Assembly: GCA_014871605.1 (NCBI GenBank)
Contig: WGSQ01000032.1
Span: 1 to 13,999 of the forward strand
DNA from: Collinsella sp.
Lineage (GTDB): Bacteria > Actinomycetota > Coriobacteriia > Coriobacteriales > Coriobacteriaceae
DNA: 13,999 bases
Direction of reading: 5' to 3'
Part shown: piece by piece, positions 6,912-13,951 of the stretch
Layout: each line of letters opens with the position of its first letter
Numbering within the stretch: position 1 is the first letter of the stretch
The notes under the pieces: model-generated
What the model saw: only the letters and a program-made list of their open reading frames with translations
Told to the model about the DNA's origin: nothing
Databases searched by the model: none
Program-made: the position numbers and the translations under genes

Positions 6912-7128
6912 TGTGCAAAAAACGGCTAAGATGAGTACTTTTACCAATTTAGTAGCAGCGGTATTTAGCCCTGCAAGCCACTTTCAATCCCTTTACAGCC
7001 TGTTTGGAGCCCTGATACACCACATTTGTCTATTATCTTTTCAACGTATGCCAGTCTCGGGCCCAAAAATCTTTGATTTTGCTGCCACTAATCTAGTAAC
7101 AGTACTCATATTTGCCGTTTTTTGCACA
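6912..7128. mobile_element. 217-bp element with 48-bp terminal inverted repeats (MITE-like or invertible segment)
   Basis: The left end (6912-6959) begins TGTGCAAAAAACGGC and ends GCAGC; the right end (7081-7128) is its reverse complement with 41 of 48 bases matching and no gaps. The outer 15 bases are identical. The 121-bp interior (6960-7080) has no open gene and no clear promoter. The element is plainly more AT-rich than its surroundings. I see no clear target-site duplication. A non-autonomous transposable element (MITE) or a recombinase-invertible segment both fit; which of the two is inference. Confidence 0.6.
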
Positions 7129-7163
7129 GGACATATAAACAGACCCCCTATAAAGCCGTGCGT

Positions 7164-8276
7164 CTATGCTGGTTTAAGCCCAAAACACGCTCGAAGTGTA
7201 TTCAGCAGCGCGTCTTGCTTCTTCCGACGAGCCTCCACGCGGTTTTGGTACCGCTTGCCCATGCGTTGGTATATACGCCATGCGAGTGCTTCCATCGCTT
7301 CCATGTCGCAGAGCATTTCGTTGTTGACCGTCGCGACCTCAATTCCCATAGTAATCAAGCCCGTGTTGCGTTTTTCATCATGGATACGTCCCCTCCGGGA
7401 GGAATGGCCCAGCTCACCGTTGTATTCAAGGTCAAACCGGGCTGCTTCCTGGTACGCATCGCAAATCGCATGGGGCATCCCCGAGATTGCCTGCGCACGG
7501 TCATTGAACTCGATTTTGTAGTCGGTCTTAAAGGGACCGCAGGCAAATCCCCCATAGGAAAACGGAAGCGAAAACATGGCAAGCATGATGCACTCCATGG
7601 GTGAGCGCAGGTTTTCCGACAGATAGGGACACAGCCGCCGCAGTTGTTTGGCCGCACTCCCCTTGCATGCCGCAAGGTAATCTGCCAGGCGATCGGGCGT
7701 CAGCACCGGCTCGACTTCAAAGTAGCCCACGTCTGCCGGTTGGTCCTTGTCCTTTGCAAGTCTATTCGCAACAGGCGAGGTATAGGGAGGTAGATACTTC
7801 CCGCGATCGCTCAGTGAAATCTTGGAACACAGTTCCTGAGCCAGGACAAACGCCTGAATGCAGCCAACCTCGCGTGCAACGGCAACGCAAAGGGCCTCGG
7901 GAGACAGACTGTATACCCCCGGCTCCACTTCCAGAATCGAGCCGGCAGGCAACCCCGCTGAGCAGACGGACCAACTTACACCAGGCATGCGACGGCGCTG
8001 CGCTGCAGACCCCACCAGCAAGCACAGGTCTTCTTGCACCTCGCCGCTTTTTGCTCCAATTCGCACCAGGTCGGGAAGGTAGATATCCTCGGTCGAAGGC
8101 GATGACGTACACAGCACGCGGCACTCCTCCTCGGGCTCAAGGTCCTTCCAGCCGATGTAGCCCATCTGTCGGCGCTCGGCGCGCATCATGCGTAGCGCCG
8201 AGGCTCCCGTCAGGATCACGGAAGCCGCGATCTGCTCTTTTGTCGGCTTGTTGCGCTGCTTAATTGTTACCGCCAC
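7164..8276 (-). CDS. Uncharacterised protein with probable PD-(D/E)XK/DUF559-like C-terminal domain (AbiEi-like)
   Basis: The 370-residue protein is not a named family I can assign with certainty. Residues about 120-175 (YSLSPEALCVAVAREVG, then VLAQELCSKISL) resemble the middle part of AbiEi-type antitoxin-linked proteins. Residues 225-320 carry the motif order of DUF559/Vsr-like nuclease-fold domains: SPME (225-228), Asp273, FDLEYNGELGHS (281-292) with Glu284 and His291, Asp300 and Arg303, then GIEVATV. These would be the acidic metal-binding residues of a PD-(D/E)XK fold. The C-terminus is basic. I chose GTG 8276: AGGGGTGAT matches the ribosome closely just before it; TTG 8294 is possible. 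The SD overlaps the comF stop, so the genes are likely cotranscribed. Base composition is visibly less GC-rich than in neighbouring genes, and the inverted-repeat element lies directly downstream, so acquisition by transfer is plausible. Confidence 0.6.
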   Translation of the reverse strand: MAVTIKQRNKPTKEQIAASVILTGASALRMMRAERRQMGYIGWKDLEPEEECRVLCTSSPSTEDIYLPDLVRIGAKSGEVQEDLCLLVGSAAQRRRMPGVSWSVCSAGLPAGSILEVEPGVYSLSPEALCVAVAREVGCIQAFVLAQELCSKISLSDRGKYLPPYTSPVANRLAKDKDQPADVGYFEVEPVLTPDRLADYLAACKGSAAKQLRRLCPYLSENLRSPMECIMLAMFSLPFSYGGFACGPFKTDYKIEFNDRAQAISGMPHAICDAYQEAARFDLEYNGELGHSSRRGRIHDEKRNTGLITMGIEVATVNNEMLCDMEAMEALAWRIYQRMGKRYQNRVEARRKKQDALLNTLRACFGLKPA

Positions 8277-8287
8277 ACGAATCACCC

Positions 8288-9094
8288 CTACCAAACGCGT
8301 GCGATAGCGAGGCCATCAACGGCCGCGGCACCGGCGCGCTTGAGTTCCACCGAAGCCGCAGCCATCGTCGCACCCGTGGTGATAACGTCATCGATAAGCA
8401 GCAGGCGGCGGCCCCGAACATCCTCAACGGTCTCGTACATGCCCCGGGCACGTTCTTGGCGCTCCTCGCGACCGAGCTCACGCTGGTCGCCATGGCCGTA
8501 CTTAACGAGGGCATCGAGCAGTGGGACACCTGACAGCTCGCAAAATGGGCGCGCAATTGCCTCCATATGGTCGAAGCCGCGCCGCCGAAACGCCGCCGCC
8601 GTCGCGGGCACAAACACCACCGCATCGGCGCCGGACAACACACCGCCGTAGCGATCGGGCGCCGCGACCTGGGCATGTAAGGCGGTGTCGTATAGCAGCT
8701 CTGCCAGATACGGCGCCAGGCGTCGCTCGCCCGCGTCTTTGTACGCTTTAATGATCCGCGGCAGCGGATGCGTGTAAACGGCACATGCCAGGCACCGGTC
8801 GAGTGCTTCGGCCATCGCCGAGGACGTACCCTCGACCGAGCACTCGGTGCACAGCAGATCTCCAAACGGAGCGCCGCATCGGGTGCAGCTATGTCGCGGG
8901 TCGATGAGTGCAAGCGCCGACAGGCAGTCTTGGCAAATAAGCGCGCCGGCGCGCTCGCAGCCGGCGCATCGAGTGGGCGACAACGCCTCAAGCGCTTCGT
9001 GTGCCGCACGCTCGGCAAACGGTAGCAATTCGTCCGTAAACGGTAGGGCGCCAACACCTTGCAGGCAACCCAGCACATTCAAATGTCTCTTCAA
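8288..9094 (-). CDS. comF: ComF family phosphoribosyltransferase-like protein
   Basis: The 268-residue protein matches ComF/GntX: an N-terminal zinc-ribbon part with four CxxC pairs (Cys43/46, 54/57, 70/73, 82/85) and a C-terminal type I phosphoribosyltransferase domain. The PRPP loop LLLIDDVITTGAT is at 231-243, and FRRRGFDHMEAIAR (169-182) is the usual ComF segment. ComF proteins take part in DNA uptake in naturally competent bacteria, working with the ComFA helicase and DprA; no comFA is in the window, and the reaction, if any, is unknown. The first good start is TTG 9094, with GGGAGG 8 nt upstream; no ATG occurs before residue 94, which is inside the protein. That SD sits within a perfect 12-bp hairpin, so translation may be controlled. 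It follows ricT by about 100 nt. Confidence 0.9.
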   Translation of the reverse strand: MKRHLNVLGCLQGVGALPFTDELLPFAERAAHEALEALSPTRCAGCERAGALICQDCLSALALIDPRHSCTRCGAPFGDLLCTECSVEGTSSAMAEALDRCLACAVYTHPLPRIIKAYKDAGERRLAPYLAELLYDTALHAQVAAPDRYGGVLSGADAVVFVPATAAAFRRRGFDHMEAIARPFCELSGVPLLDALVKYGHGDQRELGREERQERARGMYETVEDVRGRRLLLIDDVITTGATMAAASVELKRAGAAAVDGLAIARVW

Positions 9095-9097
9095 GAC

Positions 9098-9133
9098 ACA
9101 ACCCTCCCTACGTTCGGTCGCAGGGAGGGTTGT
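9098..9133 (-). promoter_or_regulatory. 12-bp hairpin enclosing the comF ribosome binding site
   Basis: Perfect arms ACAACCCTCCCT (9098-9109) and AGGGAGGGTTGT (9122-9133) flank a 12-nt loop. In the minus-strand RNA the 3' arm contains the only good SD (GGGAGG) for the TTG start at 9094, so the folded form would hide it. No real T-run follows on either strand, only a loosely U-rich UUGUGUCUU on the minus strand, so a weak terminator for ricT is the alternative. Confidence 0.6.
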
Positions 9134-9195
9134 TGATTCAGCGCTATGGTACCCCGACGCGTCTGGGTCAGGCAGGTTAAATCCGTTTGCGGGCG

Positions 9196-10896
9196 CTATT
9201 CGCCGGTGGGCGGTTGCGGTGCGGACGAGTTTTGGGTCGAGCCCTCGCCACCATCTTGGCGTGGTTTGCGGGAACGACGACGGCGACGGCGCTTCTGGCC
9301 CTGGTCGACAGAGCCCTCGCCACCATGATCTTCGCGCGGCTCGCGTTCGTCGCGAGCAGCGCCGCGCGTGGCCTTGGCAGCCGCCCCTCCGCCATCACCG
9401 GGACGACGGCGCGTGACCTTGACCTCACCATCCGAGACCTGATCGGCCACAGAAGGAACAGAAGGCTTCTGCTGCGTGCCCGAGGAATGGCGACGGCGCG
9501 GACGCGGCGCGCGCTCCTCCTCGCCACGCGGCTTGCCACCCTTGTCGGCAGGTGCATCGGAACCCGAACCGCCCTTGGGAGCGGCGCTGACCTCGCGAGC
9601 TGCTGCGGCGCGGAAGGCATCCTCGCGCTCCTCGCTCGACAGATGACGGCGACGACGACGCGTAGGGTTCATACCACCGCCGCGATTCTGCTGCTGGGGC
9701 TGCTGAGCCTCGCGCTCGCGGGAGGAATTCTTGCCTGCGGGAGCGGCCTCGCCGACATCGCCCGAACCCGCGCGCTTACGACGGCGACGACCACCAGCGG
9801 CTTCCTCAGCCTCGGGCGCCTCGGCCTTGCCGCGACCCTTACCGCGGCCGCGACCCTCGCCCTGGCTCTGACCAGCGTGGGCATCGGCATCCGCATCGCG
9901 GCGACGACGCTTGGGCATCGACGTGCCCGCCAGACGGTCGGCGCTCGACAGGCCATCGCCCACGTCGACGCCGTTCTCGCGGTCGAGCTCCATAAGCGCC
10001 AGGCGCATCTCGGGCGACTCGATGCGCTCGAGCACGTCGCGCGTCACGCAGTCGGGGCGGCAGTTGCAGCCCTGCTCGGCGGCCTTCTTTTTGCAGCCCT
10101 CGGAGCAGGTCATATCGGCCAGGTTGACTTTAAAGACCTTGCCGTTCTCCAGGCGCAGCACCAGCTGCTCACGCGGCGTGTCATATTCCTGAATACGCGC
10201 CTTGCCAAGCGGCGTATCGATAAGCGTCTTCTTTTTGGGCGCGCGGCTCTTAAAGTCCTTGTATGCCTCGAACTCGTAGCGCAGGCAGCACATCAGGCGG
10301 CCGCAGACGCCACTGATCTTGGAAGAGTTGAGCGGCAGGTCCTGTTCTTTTGCCATGCGGATCGAAACCGGCTCAAACTGTCCGCCAAAGCGCGTGCAGC
10401 AGAGCTCCTGGCCGCACTGGGCATAGCCGCCCACCAGGCGGGTCTCGTCGCGCACGCCGATCTGGCGCATGTCGACGCGAATGTGCAGCGTCGAGGACAG
10501 GTCCTTGACGAGCTGGCGAAAATCGACGCGCTCCTCGGCCGCAAAGTAGAACACGGCCTTCTCGCCGCCAAACAGGTACTCGACGCCGACCGGCTTCATC
10601 TCGAGGTCGAGCTCCTTGACCAGGCGGCGGAAGTCGACCATGGCCTCGTCGCCCTGGATGGCCAGGTCGTCGGCAAGCTGCAGGTCGATATCGCTCGCCA
10701 CGCGCAGCACGGGCTTGAGCGGCTGACCGATCTCGTCTTGCGGCACCTCGAAGGGATCGGCCGTGACCAAGCCGATCTCGGTTCCGCGCTCGGTGGAGCA
10801 AATGGCATAATCGGCCTCGAGGATATCCAGGTCCTGCGGGTCAAACCACAGGTCGCGCGAGGCGTAGGTAAACTTAACGGGTACGACTAACGGCAT
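9196..10896 (-). CDS. ricT: RicT/YaaT-like PSP1 domain protein with long basic tail
   Basis: The 566-residue protein begins with a PSP1 domain of about 290 residues, as in Bacillus YaaT (RicT), a subunit of the Fe-S Ric complex that helps RNase Y process mRNAs and affects competence, sporulation and biofilm control. The cluster cysteines are in YAQCGQELCCTRFGG (158-172) and SGVCGRLMCCLRYE (195-208): Cys161, 166, 167, 198, 203, 204, with the PVSIRMAKEQDLPLN spacer typical of the family. A second Cys group (264, 268, 277, 279, 283) follows. Residues 328-566 are low complexity, Arg/Gly/Ala/Glu-rich with runs such as RRRRR, probably disordered and RNA-binding; Bacillus YaaT lacks this. ATG with AGGAAGG 7 nt upstream; the start overlaps the holB end by 10 nt. 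RicA and RicF are not in the window. Confidence 0.9.
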   Translation of the reverse strand: MPLVVPVKFTYASRDLWFDPQDLDILEADYAICSTERGTEIGLVTADPFEVPQDEIGQPLKPVLRVASDIDLQLADDLAIQGDEAMVDFRRLVKELDLEMKPVGVEYLFGGEKAVFYFAAEERVDFRQLVKDLSSTLHIRVDMRQIGVRDETRLVGGYAQCGQELCCTRFGGQFEPVSIRMAKEQDLPLNSSKISGVCGRLMCCLRYEFEAYKDFKSRAPKKKTLIDTPLGKARIQEYDTPREQLVLRLENGKVFKVNLADMTCSEGCKKKAAEQGCNCRPDCVTRDVLERIESPEMRLALMELDRENGVDVGDGLSSADRLAGTSMPKRRRRDADADAHAGQSQGEGRGRGKGRGKAEAPEAEEAAGGRRRRKRAGSGDVGEAAPAGKNSSREREAQQPQQQNRGGGMNPTRRRRRHLSSEEREDAFRAAAAREVSAAPKGGSGSDAPADKGGKPRGEEERAPRPRRRHSSGTQQKPSVPSVADQVSDGEVKVTRRRPGDGGGAAAKATRGAARDEREPREDHGGEGSVDQGQKRRRRRRSRKPRQDGGEGSTQNSSAPQPPTGE

Positions 10897-12014
10897 TTCA
10901 GTGCCTTCCTGATATCGAACAGCATGACCTCGATGGCCAGCTGGGGAGTAACGTTTCTGGCGATGTTGCGCTCGGCGGTCGCGACCGCCTCGAGCGCCTG
11001 GGTGGCACCCGCAACATTGGTCGCGGCGGCAAGCCGACCGATCGTGTCGCGCACATCCTCGTTCACGACGTCGGCCGCCTCATCCTGAAGCGTCAGCAGT
11101 ACGTCGCGCATGAGCGTCCGCGCGCTCGCCAGCACTTCCATGATACCCGAACGCTCGCGCGCGTTGAGTTCGCGCTTGTTGCGGTCCTCAAGCTGCTTCA
11201 ATGCTCCACGCGACAGGTAGTCGGCGTTTTGCTCGAGTACCTTTTCCTGCGTGGACTTGACCTCGGCGAGCGGCGCCTTGACGGCGACAATGAGCGACTT
11301 GGCGCGACTGAGCACGTCGGCCTCGTCGGCGGCAATGAGTGAGTCGATGGCACGGACCATCTGACGGCGGGCGTCCTGGCGCTCGGCGCTCTTAAGAAAC
11401 TCGATGCCGCGTGTGGGGCTTCCCGCCACGGCGACCGCCATGCGGCAACGCGCAGGGTCCTGACCGGTGGCGCGACTCACGGCCTGCGCGGCGACGGCGG
11501 GCGATACCAGCCGAAACGGCACGCACTGGCAACGACTCACGATAGTGGGCAGCATCACGTCGGCCGAGGTGCCCAGCAAGATAAACATAACGCCCTCGGG
11601 CGGCTCCTCGAGCGTTTTGAGCAGTGCGTTGGCGGTGTTGGCACGCAGTTGCTCGGCACGGTCGATGATGTAGACCTTGGCCTTGGCGCGGATGGGCGCC
11701 AGCGGCACGTCATCGAGCAGCTCGCGGGTCTGGGCGATGAGGTAACCCGTGGCGCTCTCGGGCGTGTAATAGTGCACGTCGGGATGCGTATGCCGAGAGA
11801 CGCGCACGCAGCTGTCGCATGCGCCGCAGCCGTCCTGCTCGCACAGGAAGGCTTGGGCGAGCGCCCACGCGGCGTCGAGCTTGCCCGCGCCGGGAGCGCC
11901 CAAAAACAGGTAGGCGTGCGATGCGCGACCGCTAGCGACGGCATTGGTCAAAAAGTCACGCACGCGCTCTTGGGTGTCGAGCTTGGCCAGCAGGCTTGCC
12001 TGAGCGGGGGCCAT
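10887..12014 (-). CDS. holB: DNA polymerase III subunit delta prime
   Basis: The 375-residue protein is a clamp-loader AAA+ subunit that helps load the beta sliding clamp during replication. Visible marks: the P-loop region GAPGAGKL (39-46), a zinc-binding module with Cys58, 63, 66 and 69 (FLCEQDGCGACDSC), VYIIDRAEQL (114-123) in place of Walker B, NALLKTLEEPP (129-139), and the SRC motif (160-162) that supplies the arginine finger. Leu46 replaces the Ser/Thr expected after the P-loop lysine, which fits delta prime, a subunit that often does not hydrolyse ATP. The start ATG 12014 lies 1 nt after the tmk stop; AAGGAGG within the tmk end is 9 nt upstream. An in-frame TTG at 12035 is less likely. 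Gene order tmk-holB-ricT is as in Bacillus, but without the yaaQ and yaaR genes between. Confidence 0.94.
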   Translation of the reverse strand: MAPAQASLLAKLDTQERVRDFLTNAVASGRASHAYLFLGAPGAGKLDAAWALAQAFLCEQDGCGACDSCVRVSRHTHPDVHYYTPESATGYLIAQTRELLDDVPLAPIRAKAKVYIIDRAEQLRANTANALLKTLEEPPEGVMFILLGTSADVMLPTIVSRCQCVPFRLVSPAVAAQAVSRATGQDPARCRMAVAVAGSPTRGIEFLKSAERQDARRQMVRAIDSLIAADEADVLSRAKSLIVAVKAPLAEVKSTQEKVLEQNADYLSRGALKQLEDRNKRELNARERSGIMEVLASARTLMRDVLLTLQDEAADVVNEDVRDTIGRLAAATNVAGATQALEAVATAERNIARNVTPQLAIEVMLFDIRKALKCR

Positions 12015-12015
12015 G

Positions 12016-12699
12016 TTACTCGGCCTCCTTGGCAAGCGCGGCGGCGACGGCTTCCCGGGAAATGTCGAGGCCGTAGGCGCGAACCTGCTCGACCGTCTGC
12101 GCGAAAACGTCCTCGATGGACGCGGTCGCGTCGATGAGCTTTACGCGGTCTGGCTCCTCGGCGGCAATGGCACAAAATCCCTGATAGACACGCTCCTGGA
12201 AGGCCATGCCCTTGGCCTCCATGCGATCGGTCGCACCGCGGGCCGCCATGCGCAGCGCCGCCTGCTCGGGCGTGATGTGGTAGACGAGTGTGAGCGCCGG
12301 GTGCGTTCCCGCGACGGCCAGGTTGTTGGCGTCGCGCACCATCTGGCGATCGAGGCCATCGGCAAATGCCTGGTAGCAGGTCGTGGAATCGTAGAAGCGG
12401 TCGCACAGGACCACCTTGCCGGCCGCAAGGGCGGGGGCTATGACCTCGTGCACCAACTGGGCGCGCGCCGCCTCGTAGAGCAGCAACTCGCAGGTGTCTC
12501 CCATCGCCGTGTTGGCGGGGTCGAGCAGCAGGGCGCGAATCTTTTCGCTGATGGCAGTGCCACCCGGCTCGCGCAGAGTTACGACCTGATAGCCAGCGAG
12601 TTCGAGCGCGCGGGCAAGCAGGCGCGCCTGCGTGGACTTGCCGGCACCGTCGACGCCCTCGAGCGTGATAAAGCTATGTTGAGCAGGCTCAAAAGCCAT
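12016..12699 (-). CDS. tmk: Thymidylate kinase
   Basis: This 227-residue enzyme phosphorylates dTMP to dTDP with ATP, supplying dTTP for DNA synthesis. The P-loop is GVDGAGKST (15-23), the TMP-binding stretch is REPGGT (43-48), the DRX motif is DRFYDS (100-105), and the LID segment RGATDRMEAKG (154-164) carries Arg154 and Arg159. The length, slightly above the usual 205-215, comes from a few extra residues at each end. ATG with AGGAAGGGG about 8 nt upstream. It is the first gene of the minus-strand block; the upstream divergent region probably holds its promoter. holB follows after one nucleotide, and the holB SD lies within the last codons of tmk, so translational coupling is likely. Confidence 0.96.
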   Translation of the reverse strand: MAFEPAQHSFITLEGVDGAGKSTQARLLARALELAGYQVVTLREPGGTAISEKIRALLLDPANTAMGDTCELLLYEAARAQLVHEVIAPALAAGKVVLCDRFYDSTTCYQAFADGLDRQMVRDANNLAVAGTHPALTLVYHITPEQAALRMAARGATDRMEAKGMAFQERVYQGFCAIAAEEPDRVKLIDATASIEDVFAQTVEQVRAYGLDISREAVAAALAKEAE

Positions 12700-12800
12700 G
12701 GGCGCAGCCCCTTCCTACAAGGCGCGTAAATGCAGATATATCAACCAAGCCATGATACCCCAGTGCTCGGCGCACCCCAAATCGGACCTAGTCATTAGGG

Positions 12801-12858
12801 CGGTAGTTAGGGACGATCCTAAACTGCCGGCAGAAAAGGAACGTCCCCAACTGCCGGC
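12801..12858. repeat. Palindromic repeat cluster: direct-repeat copy A and inverted copy B
   Basis: Copy A (12801-12833) matches 13921-13953 at 31 of 33 bases. Copy B (12837-12858) is the reverse complement of the same core, so A and B could form a large imperfect hairpin (17 of 21 matches). The central CTGCCGGCAG is itself palindromic. I take this as a repeated intergenic element of REP type; membership in a wider family is inference. Confidence 0.7.
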
Positions 12859-12864
12859 TTTTTT
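12826..12864 (+). terminator. Terminator-like hairpin upstream of the zinc-ribbon gene
   Basis: On the plus strand GCCGGCAG (12826-12833) pairs perfectly with CTGCCGGC (12851-12858) across a 17-nt loop, and TTTTTT (12859-12864) follows. No plus-strand gene precedes it in the window, so it may insulate the promoter that follows, or be a by-product of the repeat element. Confidence 0.5.
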
Positions 12865-12880
12865 GGATGCTGGGTATAAT
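12852..12880 (+). promoter_or_regulatory. Probable promoter of the zinc-ribbon gene
   Basis: A perfect TATAAT lies at 12875-12880, preceded at 17 nt by TGCCGG, a poor -35 box. The start of transcription would be near 12887, giving a leader of about 30 nt before the ATG at 12918. The -35 region overlaps the terminator-like hairpin. Confidence 0.5.
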
Positions 12881-12917
12881 CGTCGTATTGCATTGAAATG
12901 TGGCGAAAGGAGTGGCA

Positions 12918-13901
12918 ATGTCTCGGTATTGCGCCTCGTGCGGCAAGCTTCTTGCAGATGATGCCAAGTTCTGCACCTCATGCGGTGCACCCGTTGAGCA
13001 AACAGCCGCGAGCGATAGCCAGCCCGCTTTTGAGCAGACCGGCTCCCTTGATACGCCGCAAGCCAAGGCGGACGACTCCCTCGCCTATAGCCCCGACCCC
13101 GCCGTAAGGACCGAGGCCGTCGAGACCACGCAGCACATACCCGTCGCGAGCGGCTCGCCCCAACAGCAGCCGGCTCCCGCATACGCGCCCGCTTCGCCAC
13201 AGACCCCCGCTCCCAAAAAGAGCGGCGCCGGGCCGCTTATCGCCGTTATCGTTGTGCTGGTGGCGATCATCATCGCCCTGGTCATCTTCTTTGCAATCAG
13301 ACCGTTCGACAACGCCGCCACGCAGACGACTGCCGAGGTAGCTAAGCTGCACCATGACGTCGACGACGATGACCTAAAGCCTCTCGGCGATCCCAACAGT
13401 CTGTACGACGATGATGACGATGACGACGAGGATGGCGGCGAAGCAACGCTCTCCGAGCAGAACCTCTACCGTCGCCTGAGCGAATACTACGACTTGCTCG
13501 AAGACCTCGACAACTACGTCCGTGGCTGCGCGCAGAACTTCAACGGCAGCTATCTGGAAGAGGATCGGACCACCCGTCAAAATCTCGCCGACGTCGCCGA
13601 GCGCACAGAGGACACCATCGAGCAGTATTACGACATCGTCGAGGACCTAGACGTCCCGACGAGCTCCAAGAACTATAGCTCCTGGAAGGACATCATCGCC
13701 CTGTACGACGACCTGGATCACCGCATTGACGCAATCTGTGATGCCTGGGAGATCAGCCTGAAATACGCCAAGCCTGCGGACCACAAGAATGAGATCGTGG
13801 CGCCGCTGTCGCGCGACAACGTGGCGGGCACCAATGACAATAAGTATCGCCTAGACTTTGAGGAGCGCTATCCCGGCGCCAAACCCGTCGAAGTGAACTA
13901 G
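12918..13901 (+). CDS. Zinc-ribbon, single-span membrane protein with Asp-rich linker and helical outer domain
   Basis: The 327-residue protein starts with a zinc ribbon: YCASCGKLL (4-12) and FCTSCGAP (18-25), Cys5/8 and 19/22. Residues 26-104 are a Pro/Gln/Ala-rich linker. Residues 105-128 form one strongly hydrophobic membrane span, so the zinc ribbon is probably cytoplasmic and the rest outside. An acidic stretch follows, including seven Asp in a row (164-170). Residues 177-290 are helical with many Tyr, Asp and Glu and form an unnamed domain. I cannot assign a function; zinc-ribbon membrane proteins of this layout are common in Gram-positive bacteria and mostly uncharacterised. Start ATG 12918 has AAAGGAG 5 nt upstream; an in-frame GTG at 12900 overlaps that site and is rejected. 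The only plus-strand gene here, flanked by 33-bp direct repeats. Confidence 0.82.
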   Translation: MSRYCASCGKLLADDAKFCTSCGAPVEQTAASDSQPAFEQTGSLDTPQAKADDSLAYSPDPAVRTEAVETTQHIPVASGSPQQQPAPAYAPASPQTPAPKKSGAGPLIAVIVVLVAIIIALVIFFAIRPFDNAATQTTAEVAKLHHDVDDDDLKPLGDPNSLYDDDDDDDEDGGEATLSEQNLYRRLSEYYDLLEDLDNYVRGCAQNFNGSYLEEDRTTRQNLADVAERTEDTIEQYYDIVEDLDVPTSSKNYSSWKDIIALYDDLDHRIDAICDAWEISLKYAKPADHKNEIVAPLSRDNVAGTNDNKYRLDFEERYPGAKPVEVN

Positions 13902-13918
13902 CGCTTTGTCGTTCCCGA

Positions 13919-13951
13919 GCCGGCAGTTAGGGACGTTCCTAAACTGCCGGC
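13919..13951. repeat. Palindromic repeat copy C downstream of the zinc-ribbon gene
   Basis: Arms GCCGGCAGTTAGG and CCTAAACTGCCGGC pair over 13 bp with one bulged base and a 6-nt loop. It is the second copy of the repeat at 12801. It lies 17 nt after the stop codon and may serve as a transcription end, but no T-run follows. Confidence 0.75.

Larger units (their letters stand above)
6413..7163. other. Long intergenic region with promoter, hairpins and an inverted-repeat element
   Basis: This 751-bp stretch has no convincing complete gene. From right to left it holds an AT-rich 217-bp element with 48-bp terminal inverted repeats (6912-7128), two adjacent strong hairpins (6863-6910), a good minus-strand promoter (6762-6790), and a leader of about 340 nt in which the frame of the downstream lipoprotein is open throughout (stops absent from 6820 to 6412). 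That frame contains ATGs at 6721 and 6649 and has fairly G/C-rich third positions, so translation cannot be excluded. I recognise no riboswitch. Confidence 0.6.
12700..12917. other. Divergent intergenic region between tmk and the zinc-ribbon gene
   Basis: This 218-bp stretch separates tmk (minus) from the zinc-ribbon gene (plus). Its left half is AT-richer (GATATATC near 12735-12743) and may hold the tmk promoter, but I cannot define -35 and -10 boxes with confidence. Its right half holds palindromic repeats, a terminator-like hairpin and the plus-strand promoter listed separately. Confidence 0.55.

Noticed and set aside
8292..8294. TTG 8294 as the start of the nuclease-like gene
   Set aside because: GTG 8276 has a much better SD (AGGGGTGAT); the TTG would need a site within comF that I do not see.
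9187..10890. A 567-codon plus-strand open frame opposite ricT
   Set aside because: It mirrors ricT almost exactly; the minus frame has the conserved Cys motifs, a good SD and operon overlap, while the plus product is repetitive Ala/Leu/Arg sequence.
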